A stretch of 64,000 bases of DNA from Owenia fusiformis (Eukaryota > Annelida > Polychaeta > Sabellida > Oweniidae), in contig CAIIXF020000004.1 of the NCBI GenBank assembly GCA_903813345.2, forward strand, positions 17,095,513-17,159,512, in the 5' to 3' direction. Below, one piece after another: positions 11,601 through 22,100 of the stretch; position 1 is the first letter of the stretch; each line of letters opens with the position of its first letter. Below the pieces are notes generated by a model, which was not told the DNA's origin, did no database searches, and saw nothing but the letters and a program-made list of their open reading frames with translations. Both the position numbers and the translations under genes were made by a program.

Positions 11601-14157
11601 GTTCAAAATAATACTGCACACTCACTATTGCCGCTATATACATCAGACCATTTCCGATTCCTGAGAAACGATATAACATCATAGACGCATCGCTATTCTT
11701 CAAATCCATGATATATGACAATTTATCCCCGACAGACAGTAAAATTTGTTGCGATAATTTTTTTTCCTTATTATTAAGTGCTTAAGCGGACATGCATTCA
11801 AAGTTGATATTGTGTGATGAATCTTTCAAAACATCGACAAATGTCGACAAATATGTGAATAAATGAAAGAAAATAACCTGTTAAGATCCCATACGTTAGA
11901 TACAATACTGCAATGTGATTTGCTGATGCGCTCAATGTCATGCCAAATGCACTTATTAGAGCACCAATCACAGCGACTGGTCTGCAACCTACACGCTTTA
12001 TGATCGGACCACCAAATATACCTAGAAATATAAAAAATATCACACATAGATACATGTAGACCTGACCAACCAATCAGAACACAGTATTTCAAATAATCTA
12101 CATTCTTGAAATTACAACCAAGCGGGGCTATTTTCAGACTTAAGTGATTTTAAGATTGCATCTATTTCATTATTTCAAGTTGGCCGTCCTCTTCACTCCC
12201 GCTTTCTGTATGACTGTTCAACCGAATAATCGTTTTTTTCTTAAAATAGAACATCTTTAGAAGCATATGAAATAATATTAGATTCAGAGGGAGAATATAC
12301 GCACATGGAACAGCCATCTAGAAACCGGATATAAATTTGCCATGTCAAAATGGACTGCCTGATGTTGAAATCTATTTATTTTCATAAAACCGTTTTTGAG
12401 TCCATTTCACTGTTTAACTGCGTCAGTAAAAGCTAAAAAATAAGAAATCAAAATATCATTTTGCAATAATATATGGAAAAATATATTCCTATTGTACATG
12501 AATGACATTTGAACATCTTGGATTGCTTCTAGTTTGGCTTATAAAGTGTGTGGCCTCTTATATCTGGATGCTTCTCTGCCATGTTATTTTCAATAAGATT
12601 TACATGGCTGAAATTCTTCAAATTACAAGACGGCACAGGCTTATTGCACAAAAAACTAAAAAATCTGAAATATACAAATGTCATTCATGTACATTATGAA
12701 TATACTTTTCCATATATTATTGCACAATGTTCTCCCAATTTCTTATTTTTGCCGTTCTACTGACGCAATGAAGTTGTGAAATGGACTCTACCATGTGTGA
12801 AAAAATGGATTTAGTGCCGGACTCAGTTCTTTGTTTGTAAAAAATATTACTCGGGATTTTCTAAACCCCTACTTTCTGTATTGGTTTAAGGAAGGAACAG
12901 TCTACTTCTGATATATTTAAAGATGTAAGCCCCGGACAGTGCAATTTATGCACCATTCAAAAGTTTGCGTGAGACCCCCCCCCCACCCCCCCCCCCCCAT
13001 ATATTAAAAATATTGCCCCCAATATATTGTAATGTAATAATATATTGACAATATTGCCCCCAGGGGTAGGATTTTGACGAAGATTGTTGTCCCGGGGGTG
13101 GAGACTTTGATTTACATGTGCCCTGGAATGGGGACTTTGACTGAATCTGTTTCGTCCAGTATACACTTTAGGATTCTCGGAATTTGCAAATGATCGGTAG
13201 ATTCAGTGAACTAAAGATCGCTCATATCGGGAACAGAAGAAAATACAACTCATCTACACGTTGGGTATAATTTCAGGGGTGGAATCGCCGTGAATTACCG
13301 CTGGAGAGAGAGAAATTCTAGAATACTACGCAGTGTCTAAATTATTGGTTTGTCGAGTTTGTTTTCGCCCTCCCCCGCCCTTCATTTGATAATGTTTAGA
13401 TAAAGTGTATAAAAAAGAGAAAATTCAGTGAAAAAATTCAGAAAATTTTCAGAATTTTTTTTCACTGAATTTTCTAATTTTTTATATATTTTACAAAACA
13501 AATCTTCTCACAAGTCTTTTCTAGGCACATAAGTGCACTCTTTGTGCAAACCTTGAAGATGTAGACAATGTGGGGTAGGAGTAATTTTTGTGTGAAAAAT
13601 AACATGTGACTCAATTGAGGAATGCAGAAAATTTCCCAACATGCACCCTGGCCTTAACTTCCATGGCAATTAAATGTATATACGAAATGTTCAATATTTG
13701 GGAATAATATAACTGCTGAATAATAATAAAATAATAAGTTACTTTATGAAAAAAAATTAAAAATAATCATGAAAATAACATCAAACCCTCAAGATGCAGA
13801 TTTACAAGAACGTCATCTTTTGCCACCGAGAGTCCATTAAAATAGTCACAATCAAAACTAAATCAGTGAATCGGGACACTGTCTGTAGCCACACGAATAC
13901 ACTGTACAGAAAAACATATAGTTAGGTTACCACGTACCAGTAAGATACAACAAACACGGTTGCAATGATCCAATCCATGCTGTATCAGATCTCCTCGTTT
14001 TGAAGAAATCCAGAAAGTCCACGTATAAGACCCCAAACGAATAAGTTGTCCCAATGGACAGGAGCTGGATCATAAATGATGCAAACACAACCACCCAACC
14101 GTATCCGCCATCGGGCGGAGGAGAAATAAAAACATCGTCAGTCGTATAATCTGTCAT
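8643..14157 (-). CDS. Monocarboxylate transporter-like protein (SLC16 family), complete gene
   Basis: Six coding exons: 14157-13938, 12021-11878, 11660-11157, 10651-10430, 9543-9418 and 8843-8644, totalling 1416 nt or 471 aa plus stop. Every intron is GT/AG and in phase 1, each splitting a Gly codon. The N-terminus carries the SLC16 signature PPPDGGYGWVVV before TM1. Later segments fit the 12-helix major facilitator layout, with a long charged loop between TM6 and TM7 (about residues 170-210). Family members move small monocarboxylates or related substrates across the plasma membrane, often with a proton. In TM8 the motif SIIGMSNLVSR keeps the Arg, but the Asp used by classical MCT1 is Asn here, so proton-coupled lactate transport should not be assumed. 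Start chosen as the first ATG before the signature. Confidence 0.92.
8644..8843 (-). CDS. SLC16-like exon 6 with stop
   Basis: Encodes GWIIDATGSIDAPFYVAGAT and TM12 (LGAVLYFMLPFCRN), then a 30-residue polar tail and TAA at 8646-8644. A possible polyadenylation signal (AATAAA on the minus strand) lies at about 8548-8543. Confidence 0.92.
9418..9543 (-). CDS. SLC16-like exon 5
   Basis: Encodes SFASLFPVILVDLFGMDLVE (TM11 region) and ends SSPLCG at the consensus donor GTAAGT. Confidence 0.9.
10430..10651 (-). CDS. SLC16-like exon 4
   Basis: Acceptor TTTCATTTGTAG. Encodes TM8-TM10, starting ESSFRASLLVSIIGMSNLVS and ending AVWFGTLSG at donor GTAAGA. The retained Arg follows LVS; Asn replaces the MCT1 Asp. 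Confidence 0.92.
11157..11660 (-). CDS. SLC16-like exon 3
   Basis: The largest exon. It reads GIGNGLMYIAAIVSV, then the family motif YYFERRRSFATGISVGGSG (TM4-TM5), TM6, the charged loop rich in Lys, Glu and Asp, and TM7. It ends at RAIELG, donor GTAACG. Confidence 0.92.
11878..12021 (-). CDS. SLC16-like exon 2
   Basis: Acceptor TTTCTAG, then G-I-F-G-G-P-I; encodes TM2-TM3 (KRVGCRPVAVIG, LISAFGMTLSAS) and ends YGILTG at donor GTTATT. Phase 1 on both sides. Confidence 0.9.
12397..12788. mobile_element. Palindromic element in SLC16 intron 1
   Basis: The arms (about 12397-12520 and 12660-12788) are imperfect reverse complements. They share GAGTCCATTTCAC at the edge, GCAATAATATATGGAAAA within, and GTACATGAATGACATTTG near the loop. 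No coding content. It would fold as a hairpin in the transporter pre-mRNA. Confidence 0.7.
12960..13090. repeat. Poly-C and AATATATTG low-complexity block
   Basis: Long C runs interrupted by A, followed by repeats of AATATTGCCCCCAATATATTG type. Slippage here can produce assembly length errors. Confidence 0.6.
13390..13657. mobile_element. Truncated copy of the TTAAGG palindromic element
   Basis: Holds the core hairpin (GAAAATTCAGTGA..TCACTGAATTTTC) and a right arm matching 15945-16096, ending CCTGGCCTTAA at 13657. The left arm is missing, so the copy is 5'-truncated. Confidence 0.7.
13938..14157 (-). CDS. SLC16-like exon 1
   Basis: Begins MTDYTTDDVF and contains the DGGYGWVVV signature and TM1. 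It ends in a split Gly codon at the donor GTACGT (13937-13932). Confidence 0.92.
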
Positions 14158-15312
14158 TTTACCAAGTAAACCACTATTGAAAACAAATATAAAAACCCTG
14201 ATATTTTAGATTGATATTCATTTGTAAAGAAAACAATGCAAATACACTTGTTTTATAAGACATAAATGTAAGCTAAATTCATCACGTGACCAATATTGGA
14301 CAATCAGTGGTCTGGGATTTGGTTGCGCGTGGTTCAGCTCATTTATAATTACTGACCCATTTTTATGTTGGTCAGTACTCATCCATGCATAAAGTCCCTT
14401 CTACTACCCACAGATCTTACGGGGTTCGTTATTTACAGCATTGAAACTATGCAGTGTCTTAACATTATCCATAGAACCCACGATAACCTAAATCCCCGAA
14501 GATAAAATGTGAATAAACTTTACCATTTCTATAGATGTCAAATAAAGCAGCATTTCTGTAATTAACATGCATTCCTCATCAATTATTTGCACCTTTACGT
14601 CGCTGAAATCGAATGGCATATTCGTACACTGATCGTGAACTCTGGCACGCATGAACCCTGCCGTGCTGGTAAGCACAACGTCTTCACCTGATTGAATATT
14701 CGATAGCTGAATTGGCAACCGGCTTGCAGAGAACAACAGGCGACAGGATGTTTAGCACGGTCATGTACAGGTAATACCATTTTGAAACATCTAAAATATT
14801 CGGATTTCCATTTTCAATATTCGATGGAGTGTAGCAAATAATATTTGTAATTTTAATATATGAGAACTAAATGCCAATTGGTGTCATTGGATTTTTTTCA
14901 AAAATCTTCGCAGTCATGGTCCATTGATTTGCTCATCGGAATGCATTTGTCCGCTCGGGGATAGAGCAGATGGCGCGAAGAGGATAACTGGGTGGATGTT
15001 TTATATATTTGCTACAACATTATATTCAATGTCATTTCTGGTACAAAATAAACTACACATATAATGAGTGCATTTCCTTACTTTTTCAAAAAAGTATTTT
15101 CGTCTATACTTTTGGAAAATCTACTTTGAGGCAATTGCCAACTCCAGAAAATACTTGTATTTCATGAAAAAATCAAAATGGCTGCCGTTTCAATTAAATC
15201 AAATATCGTCACGTTTGACAACATTTATTATCCACAATTCATTTTAATTTGAAAAATGTTTTGAAACAAAAATGGCTGTCATAAAAAGGGAAATAGATCC
15301 CTTACATCAAAT
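14158..15312. other. Intergenic region between the head-to-head SLC16-like and EGF genes
   Basis: It should hold both promoters and the missing first EGF-gene exon, but none could be placed. A patch at about 14590-14770 is richer in GC than its surroundings and open in two minus-strand frames, without a recognised product. About 15030-15120 resembles the arms of the palindromic elements at 15313-17140. Confidence 0.4.
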
Positions 15313-15679
15313 TTAAAATTTTACTGTACAGTGTTCCCTGTGACACTTATTTTCTGATGCAAAATTAAGTATGAAGGCATGTGTGTATTTCCTTGCTTTT
15401 CTCAGTAAAGTATCACTACATTGTCTGGTAAGGAGTCTCTCGGAAATTCTGAGATTTCACGCTTTCCATTTTTCCAAATTTTATTTTAAAGTTTCCAGAC
15501 AACATAGGAGCTACCATTGACTTGTTTCCAGGTTTACTAAATGTAGACAATGTAATGATACTTTCCTGAAAAAAGCAAGGAAATGCACACATGCCTTCAT
15601 ACTTGATTTTGTACCAGAAAATAACATGTGCAGGTATAGCAATTTTTTCCCAAAATGTTATTTTTCAGCTGTACCTTAA
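15313..15679. mobile_element. TTAA-bounded palindromic element
   Basis: Right end CTGTACCTTAA; the left end is decayed. The inner arms pair TATGAAGGCATGTGTGTATT (about 15371) with its near reverse complement at about 15575-15600. It shares arm sequence with the element at 16727-17140 and shares its right-hand TTAA with the next element. Confidence 0.65.
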
Positions 15680-16096
15680 GGTCAGGGTGCATGATGGGAA
15701 ATTTTCTGCATTCCTCAATTGAGTCACATGTTATTTTTCAAACAAGAATCACTCCTTCCCCACATTGTCTTTATCTCCCAGGTTTGCACAAAGAGTGCAC
15801 TTATGTGCCTAGAAAAGACTTGTGAGAAGATTTGTTTAGTAAAATGTATAAAAAACGAGAAAATTCAGTGAAAAAAATTTCTGAAAATTTTCTGAATTTT
15901 TTCAATGAATTTTCTTGTTTTTTATACACTTCATCAAAAATTCTTCTCACAAGTCTAGTCTAGGCACATAAGTGCACTCATTGTGGAAAACTGGAAGATA
16001 TAGTCAATGTGGGGAAGGAGTGATTCTTGTTTGAAAAATAACATGTGACTCAATTGAGGGATGCAGAAAATTTCCCATCATGCACCCTGACCTTAA
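15676..16096. mobile_element. TTAA-bounded palindromic element, near-perfect
   Basis: Reads TTAAGGTCAGGGTGCATG at the left and the reverse complement at the right (CATGCACCCTGACCTTAA, ending 16096). The arms are about 165 bp around the GAAAATTCAGTGA hairpin core at about 15855-15925. TTAA at both ends suggests piggyBac-like target-site use. No transposase. Confidence 0.8.
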
Positions 16097-16144
16097 TTGA
16101 TGAAAATTTGCTAGTTTTCACAAGTCTTTTTTTTTGTTTTTCAG

Positions 16145-16194
16145 GATAGCTCCCATCGTGGTTTTGATATTTGTTGTATCACTGGCTGCTACAG
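16145..16194 (+). CDS. EGF-gene signal-peptide exon
   Basis: Strong acceptor (T-rich tract then TTTTTCAG) and donor GTGAGC. Encodes IAPIVVLIFVVSLAAT. The first base completes a codon, so the upstream exon ends in phase 2; it may supply little more than the Met. Confidence 0.7.
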
Positions 16195-19100
16195 GTGAGC
16201 AAGATAATCTATGTTTGTGTCCTCGACTCCCAACGATCTGAATCAATAAAATTTCTAATTCAGATACGAGACTCGGTAGCTAGTTTGTAAAAAAGATTAC
16301 CCATATTGGTTCTAAAATACCTGGTTAGGAAAACAAATTAAAGGATATCTACATATCTTACATTATTTCTAGATTTCGACAACTAACTGTATTTACATTA
16401 CAGACGGTAACAATAGGGTAAAGTAACACGATGACGATTACACTAATCCCTGTCACTTTTTGCTATATCAAAGAAACTATCATATATTGGGATGGCTAGA
16501 TTGGTGGTGTTATTCGATGAGATTTTTCAGAATTGTTAATCCTACACATTGCTACCTACAACCTATGACATCATCAATCTACCTCATATAGCATAGGTTA
16601 TTTGATGCACCAAAAAGTGACCGGGTAAATCGGACAGGTCTATTGTTTGCATCTAAAGTGATTTTGTCCGGATTATTTCAGATCTATTTGAAGGAAGTCT
16701 GCTATTTTGTATCTTTAGATTTAAGTTTAAGGAACCTGTGGAAGGAAAAAATTTTGAAAAAATTGCTACACCTGCACATGTTATTTTCTGGTACAAAATA
16801 AAGTATGAAGGCATGTGTGTATTTCCTTGATTTTTTCAGGTAAGTATTATGTGTTCTTTTAGACTATCTGGTAAGAGGTCAATGGCAATCTAAACTTGTA
16901 GAGAACCTTGGAGAAGAAGTTTGGAAAATTGAAAAGGCAGACATTTTCTTGAAATATCAGCATTTCCTGGAGTTACCTTTGACCTCTTTCCAGGTTTACC
17001 AAAAGAGGACAATGAAATTATGCTTTCCTAAAAAGGCAAGGAAATACACGTCCTGCCTGCATACTTTATTTTGTGCCAGAAAATAATATGTGCAGGTATA
17101 GCAATTTTTTCAAAATGTTTTCCTTTCACCAGTACCTTAAATGTATTATTTAGAAAATATAGTATATCAAATTCTAAATTTTGCCAAGTACGATTTACTA
17201 TACGAGCTTCTAAGGTTCTTTCAAAAAGGTTTCCGACAAAAAACTTGCCAAAATATTGAATTAAAACAACTGAACGTTGATACCTTATAGGAAAGTACAA
17301 GATAATATAGAGATTTCTGTCTCGCAGTCAATCTGAAAATGTGGGATTATAACTACATCGTTCTTATGTTTGCAGGTAGCGCGGCTGTCTTTGGGAATTC
17401 TTGCGAGAATGGTGGAAACCCCTGTTCGTCAAATGGTGTCTGTGTTGGGTTGTTCGCAGAACCATTTTGTCTCTGTCAGTCGGGATACGGCGGGGACATC
17501 TGTAACACGACAACATCGAATAACACATGTCCTGGCTGCACAATACCGGATATGGGCAACGCATGTGACGCATTCCCCTGCCGTAATAATGCCACGTGTG
17601 TTAATTGGTTCGGCGGATTTAAATGTCTCTGCGAAGAGAACTCCCAAGGACAATTTTGTGAGAGCGCTGAATTGTGTTTTTTGTGCGAGAGTTTGCAATT
17701 CACCTATGATACATGCCCAATAGATCAGACAAACAAGCTGATTGGCAACCAGCTTCGAGTAAAAGATCGCCATTCAAAAGCCTGGTGCATTCCTGACACA
17801 AGGTGAGGTTCACACTCTTTGTCTCTTTGTTATACATAATTTACAAATGAACGTGTCAAATAATTGTATCAACGCATTGATGTGGTTGTCAATGCATCTT
17901 CTTCACTAATACTAATTACATTGACGTAACGTCAAAGTACCAAAATGGGGGACCTGTCTAAGTTAGAGTTCGATAAGATTTTTTCACAATAGTAAGAGGG
18001 ACCAAATGTGAATATTGCGACTTCATTTAAATACCAAAGTTGCAACCGCATTGTTTCGCCTAAACTATACGACTCTTTATAAAACTGAGCCAATTTAAAA
18101 TCCGCAACTTGTCTTATAAGTAAGTTTAAATCAGGAAAACCAACCTAGCTAAAACACAGGTAGTTCCCCCATTTTGTTACGTTGACGTTGCGTCTGTCTC
18201 CCTTGTTGGTAAGTGTTTAGCTGCTCGTATTATGAATACAAACTTGTTCAATTTAGCATGTTTTCATTTTTCTCTTTGGGAAACCTATATCATTTTTCTG
18301 GTGTAGTTTTTCACGTTTTCCTTGTTAATAGAAAGGTTAAGTTACACGCTCAAATTCAAACCGTGAACTTGAACGCGCAAGTTCACGCTCTATACACGTG
18401 AACTTGAATGCGCAAGTTCACGCTCTAGTACACGTTTAAGAAAATGTTCTGTTAAGCTACCCGTCTGAAACCATGTCCGTGGATGTGGAGGCATATTTAT
18501 GTTGCAACTGTTACAAAGTATAAGGGTCATGACTCTATGGTGTATTGGTTAGCACTTGGGACTCGTGTCTGTTAGGCTAGGGTTCACATCCAATCGATTG
18601 AATACAATTTTGTTTTTATGTCCCCACCAAAAAGTGGTGACATGCTGTTACAGTCTCCGTTTTTGACCAAGGAGGATTGGCTCCCAGGATCGAAACTCGA
18701 TATTTTCCAACAATGAAAACGTCGAAATGTCGTTATTTTCTGAAATTAAAACCGACTATAAATTCAAAATAAACAGTTCAAAAGATTCGAACCAATATCT
18801 CGATCATTTCTTGTGAGTTTTGGAATTTTTCGTTTGGAAATAAGACCAAAATTCACGATTTAAATGTTGAAGTGAACAAAATGGCGGCTGTTTGAATTCG
18901 AATTTTGTATTACGACATACCCATATATGGGACAGAATATCGGTGGTGCACTCTGGGAGCCAATCCTCCTTGGTTTTTGACGGCGGTTGGCGATCGACAG
19001 TCGGCGTCTGTAACAGATTCTTACAACTTCCAATAGCTTAACAAATACTGTATAGACTGACGTCAAATCATCGACATTTTTACAGAAGTTCAAAGCCGAC

Positions 19101-22100
19101 TTTATATTTCAGATTTGACCTTCAATAACCTTTTCAAGGTGAAAAGGGTATCTTTCAACTTGCTTCAAATTGACCAATTTTTTCAAAATCATCTACAAGT
19201 TATCAGATGCAGAAGTTCAAACCTGACTTCAGATTTAACCTTCAATGACCTTTTTAAGGTCAAAAAAAGATTTGACATCCAATGACCTTCTCGGGGTCAA
19301 AAAAGGTATTGTTCAACTTGCTTCAAATTGACCAATTTAGTTTTTCAAAATCATCTAAAAGTTCTCAGAAGTTCAAATCTGACTTAAGTTTAATCTCATA
19401 ATATTGTGAGCTTCTAATTCAACCACTTTCAATTACGTTTATAGTATCACATTTTGCTCACATTAAGGGCGGACGCAATTCCAAAAAATGCCTCGTTCGC
19501 AAATCAAATGTAGTGATAAGGCAATAGTAGGCCCTGGTTGTCATTTCATTTCGTTTAGTAAACATAGTATACTAAACCCCGGGTTAAACTAGCCCCGCCT
19601 ATTTATAATATACGAAATGAAACAAAACCGTAACATTTGAAGTTGTCATTTACCCATTAAAATGTATTCTTTTTCCTATTAAGGATTGGATTACCAATAT
19701 AACAAGCAAGAGTATCTGTATCAAATATTGACAACTGTACCATCCTAGAACATAGCTAAAATCAACCACGTAATGAGCGACGTAACTGACCTACAGCTGA
19801 GACAGTCTGTACGTAAAAACCTGTAACTTTCACGCTTACCAAGAGGAGGGAAAGCCCCAGAGCTTTAGCAATGACTGACATAATAAGTCTCTTGCGTACC
19901 ACCTTCGTTTGCGCAAATTCTCATCAGTTAATTTTCGAACACAGCGCGTCGTCGTGATGTTCTAATCGATGCAAACATATTCCTTACATATTTCATTATC
20001 TTGATGTGAAAAACAAAGCTATGATATTGGTTAATACGTCAGGAATCAACATAATATTATTCGAAGCGTTATTAGAAAATTTTGAATACGCAATTTTTGT
20101 TTATCGATTTGGACCAATCAGAGGCGTATGTCATCTCAATACACGTTTACATTATAAGCGTATGTCATCTTTGAACTCTGGTGTTGTTAATCCCCCTCTT
20201 ACGCTTACCTGTAGAAAGTAAACTAATCTGACGTCATTTTTCTGCGCGCGCATTGGATTTCACGTTCTTGCTTTGTTGAATACGCGTCTGTAAATTGCAC
20301 CAATATGATAATCTCATGTAAAAACCTGTTAACTTCACGCTGGCCAACAGAAAATAAACAAATCTGACGTCACTTATCTGCGCGTGCATTGAAGTTTACG
20401 TTCAAGTTTTGTTAAATATGTTTAGCTTAACCTCTCTATTATCTGTGATTATCGAAATGGTGTGTGTTTTCCAGCTATGGTCTGAATGAAACTCAGTAGT
20501 ACATGTACATCTACAAAGACGAATTAACTATGGGTAGCCTTTGTGTTTTCCTTGTTAATTAATATTTTTTGATTGCCGATAAGGTTTTTTTTTTGTTTAG
20601 GTATGGTCTGAATGAAACGGATAAGTACATTTACGTTGATGACGGATGCAGAGCGACTTTCTGCATTAACTTCACGGTTGATTACTGTGCGCAGACGCCA
20701 TGTGATCTTGCTATGTATAGGTGTGAAAACGATCTGGAGGGTGCAACACACAGGTGTATACCACTGAACCCTTGCTCATCATCACCCTGCGAAAATAACG
20801 CCACCTGTGTAAGTGAGGGCGAGACTGAATTTTCGTGTAATTGTACAGAGTTCTTCACTGGCGACATTTGCGATGTTGGTAAGTCTAATAAACGTGTAGG
20901 GTTAAGAGAATGATCCATAGAAAGTTTTACTTTATCCTTTTGTGTCTCAAATATTTTAGCATTTCTCTTCAAAAGGGTGTGTGCATGACTGCATGCATAG
21001 ACAGTACCTTGTTATTCCTCATAGAGATCTTTATAATTTGATATGCCTAGCTATGCGTGAATACCGAATATACATCCACGTTTAGGTTGTGTTTTTTAAT
21101 GGATTTTTATTTCAGTTCAAGCAGTACTTTCAATACATATTAAAATTTTGTCATTTTACAATGTCGTGGGTAAGAGGATAGCACACATATACATCTCGCA
21201 TAATGTAATGTGATTCTAAAATTGAACTCTTGGCAAACATAGCCTAATACAGTTTAGGTTGACGAAGATAAAGTTGTAAGAGTTATCAAATTATACCGCT
21301 TACGGACCGCCATTATATGATGTAGCTCCATTTTCATTTCAGAGATCAATCCATGTGACAGCAATCCTTGTCAAAATGGAGCCAATTGCACCAGGCCGAC
21401 GCCACTCACGATTTCCTGTGACTGCAATTTCAACTCAACTGGAGACTTTTGCGAAATTGGTGAGTGAATTAGAGTACATTTGGGTTACGATTTTTCACCG
21501 CAGTCGAATATGGCCGAAGATACTTGTATCGCATCCGAAGATGGTCGAAGACGCGCCTAGAAATTTGATTGGTTCAAAGTACCCCCACTTGGTTGTACAT
21601 CTTCCCCTGCGACGCATTGCATTGGTGTTCTCCATAGAACGTTTATTACAGAAATAAATTACTCATTACATTTTGAAATTCAGAGTCCCCTATTTGATAA
21701 CATGAGATAAGTAAATTAATTAAGCTTTAACCCACTCATGACTCTTACATGACTCGGTGATAAGTCAAAACTGCATAATTTTGAAAAACAAAAAATCTAT
21801 GTCCTGAGACAGTATTTTAATACTTTTAAAACTATTATGGGAACATGAACAATTAGTTATTGTGAAATGGTGCAAAGATTTGCACCATTTCACCTAACTT
21901 TCGTATATTTTAGTTGTTTTGTTTAGCTATCATTTTCCAATATACTGTTGCAATATAGTCATTGATTGCTTATTTTTTAAATTCAAAGTAGTTCCAAACA
22001 TTTAAAATCTTAGTGTACCTACATTTCATTGCAGCAATTGGCCTCGTTGACTAATATAACACCATAACTTAATGTCCCCACATTTCATTGCACCAATTAG

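Larger units (their letters stand above)
18327..20440. mobile_element. 2.1-kb terminal-inverted-repeat element, copy 1
   Basis: Left end AATAGAAAGGTTAAGTTACA, right end reverse-complemented AATAGAGAGGTTAAGCTAAA. Internal blocks such as GCAAATCAAATGTAGTGATA (about 19500) recur in copy 2 at 30150-31746. No transposase. It sits in the intron between exons 17802 and 20601 and has accumulated nested insertions. Confidence 0.7.

Noticed and set aside
14488-14780. Overlapping minus-strand frames upstream of the SLC16-like gene
   Set aside because: Two frames open by similar lengths, no domain and no matching splice sites; could be part of a 5' UTR or old repeat.
17364-17773. Minus-strand and alternate-frame open stretches over the EGF exon
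   Set aside because: Shadows of the plus-strand EGF coding exon, which has the Cys pattern and splice sites.
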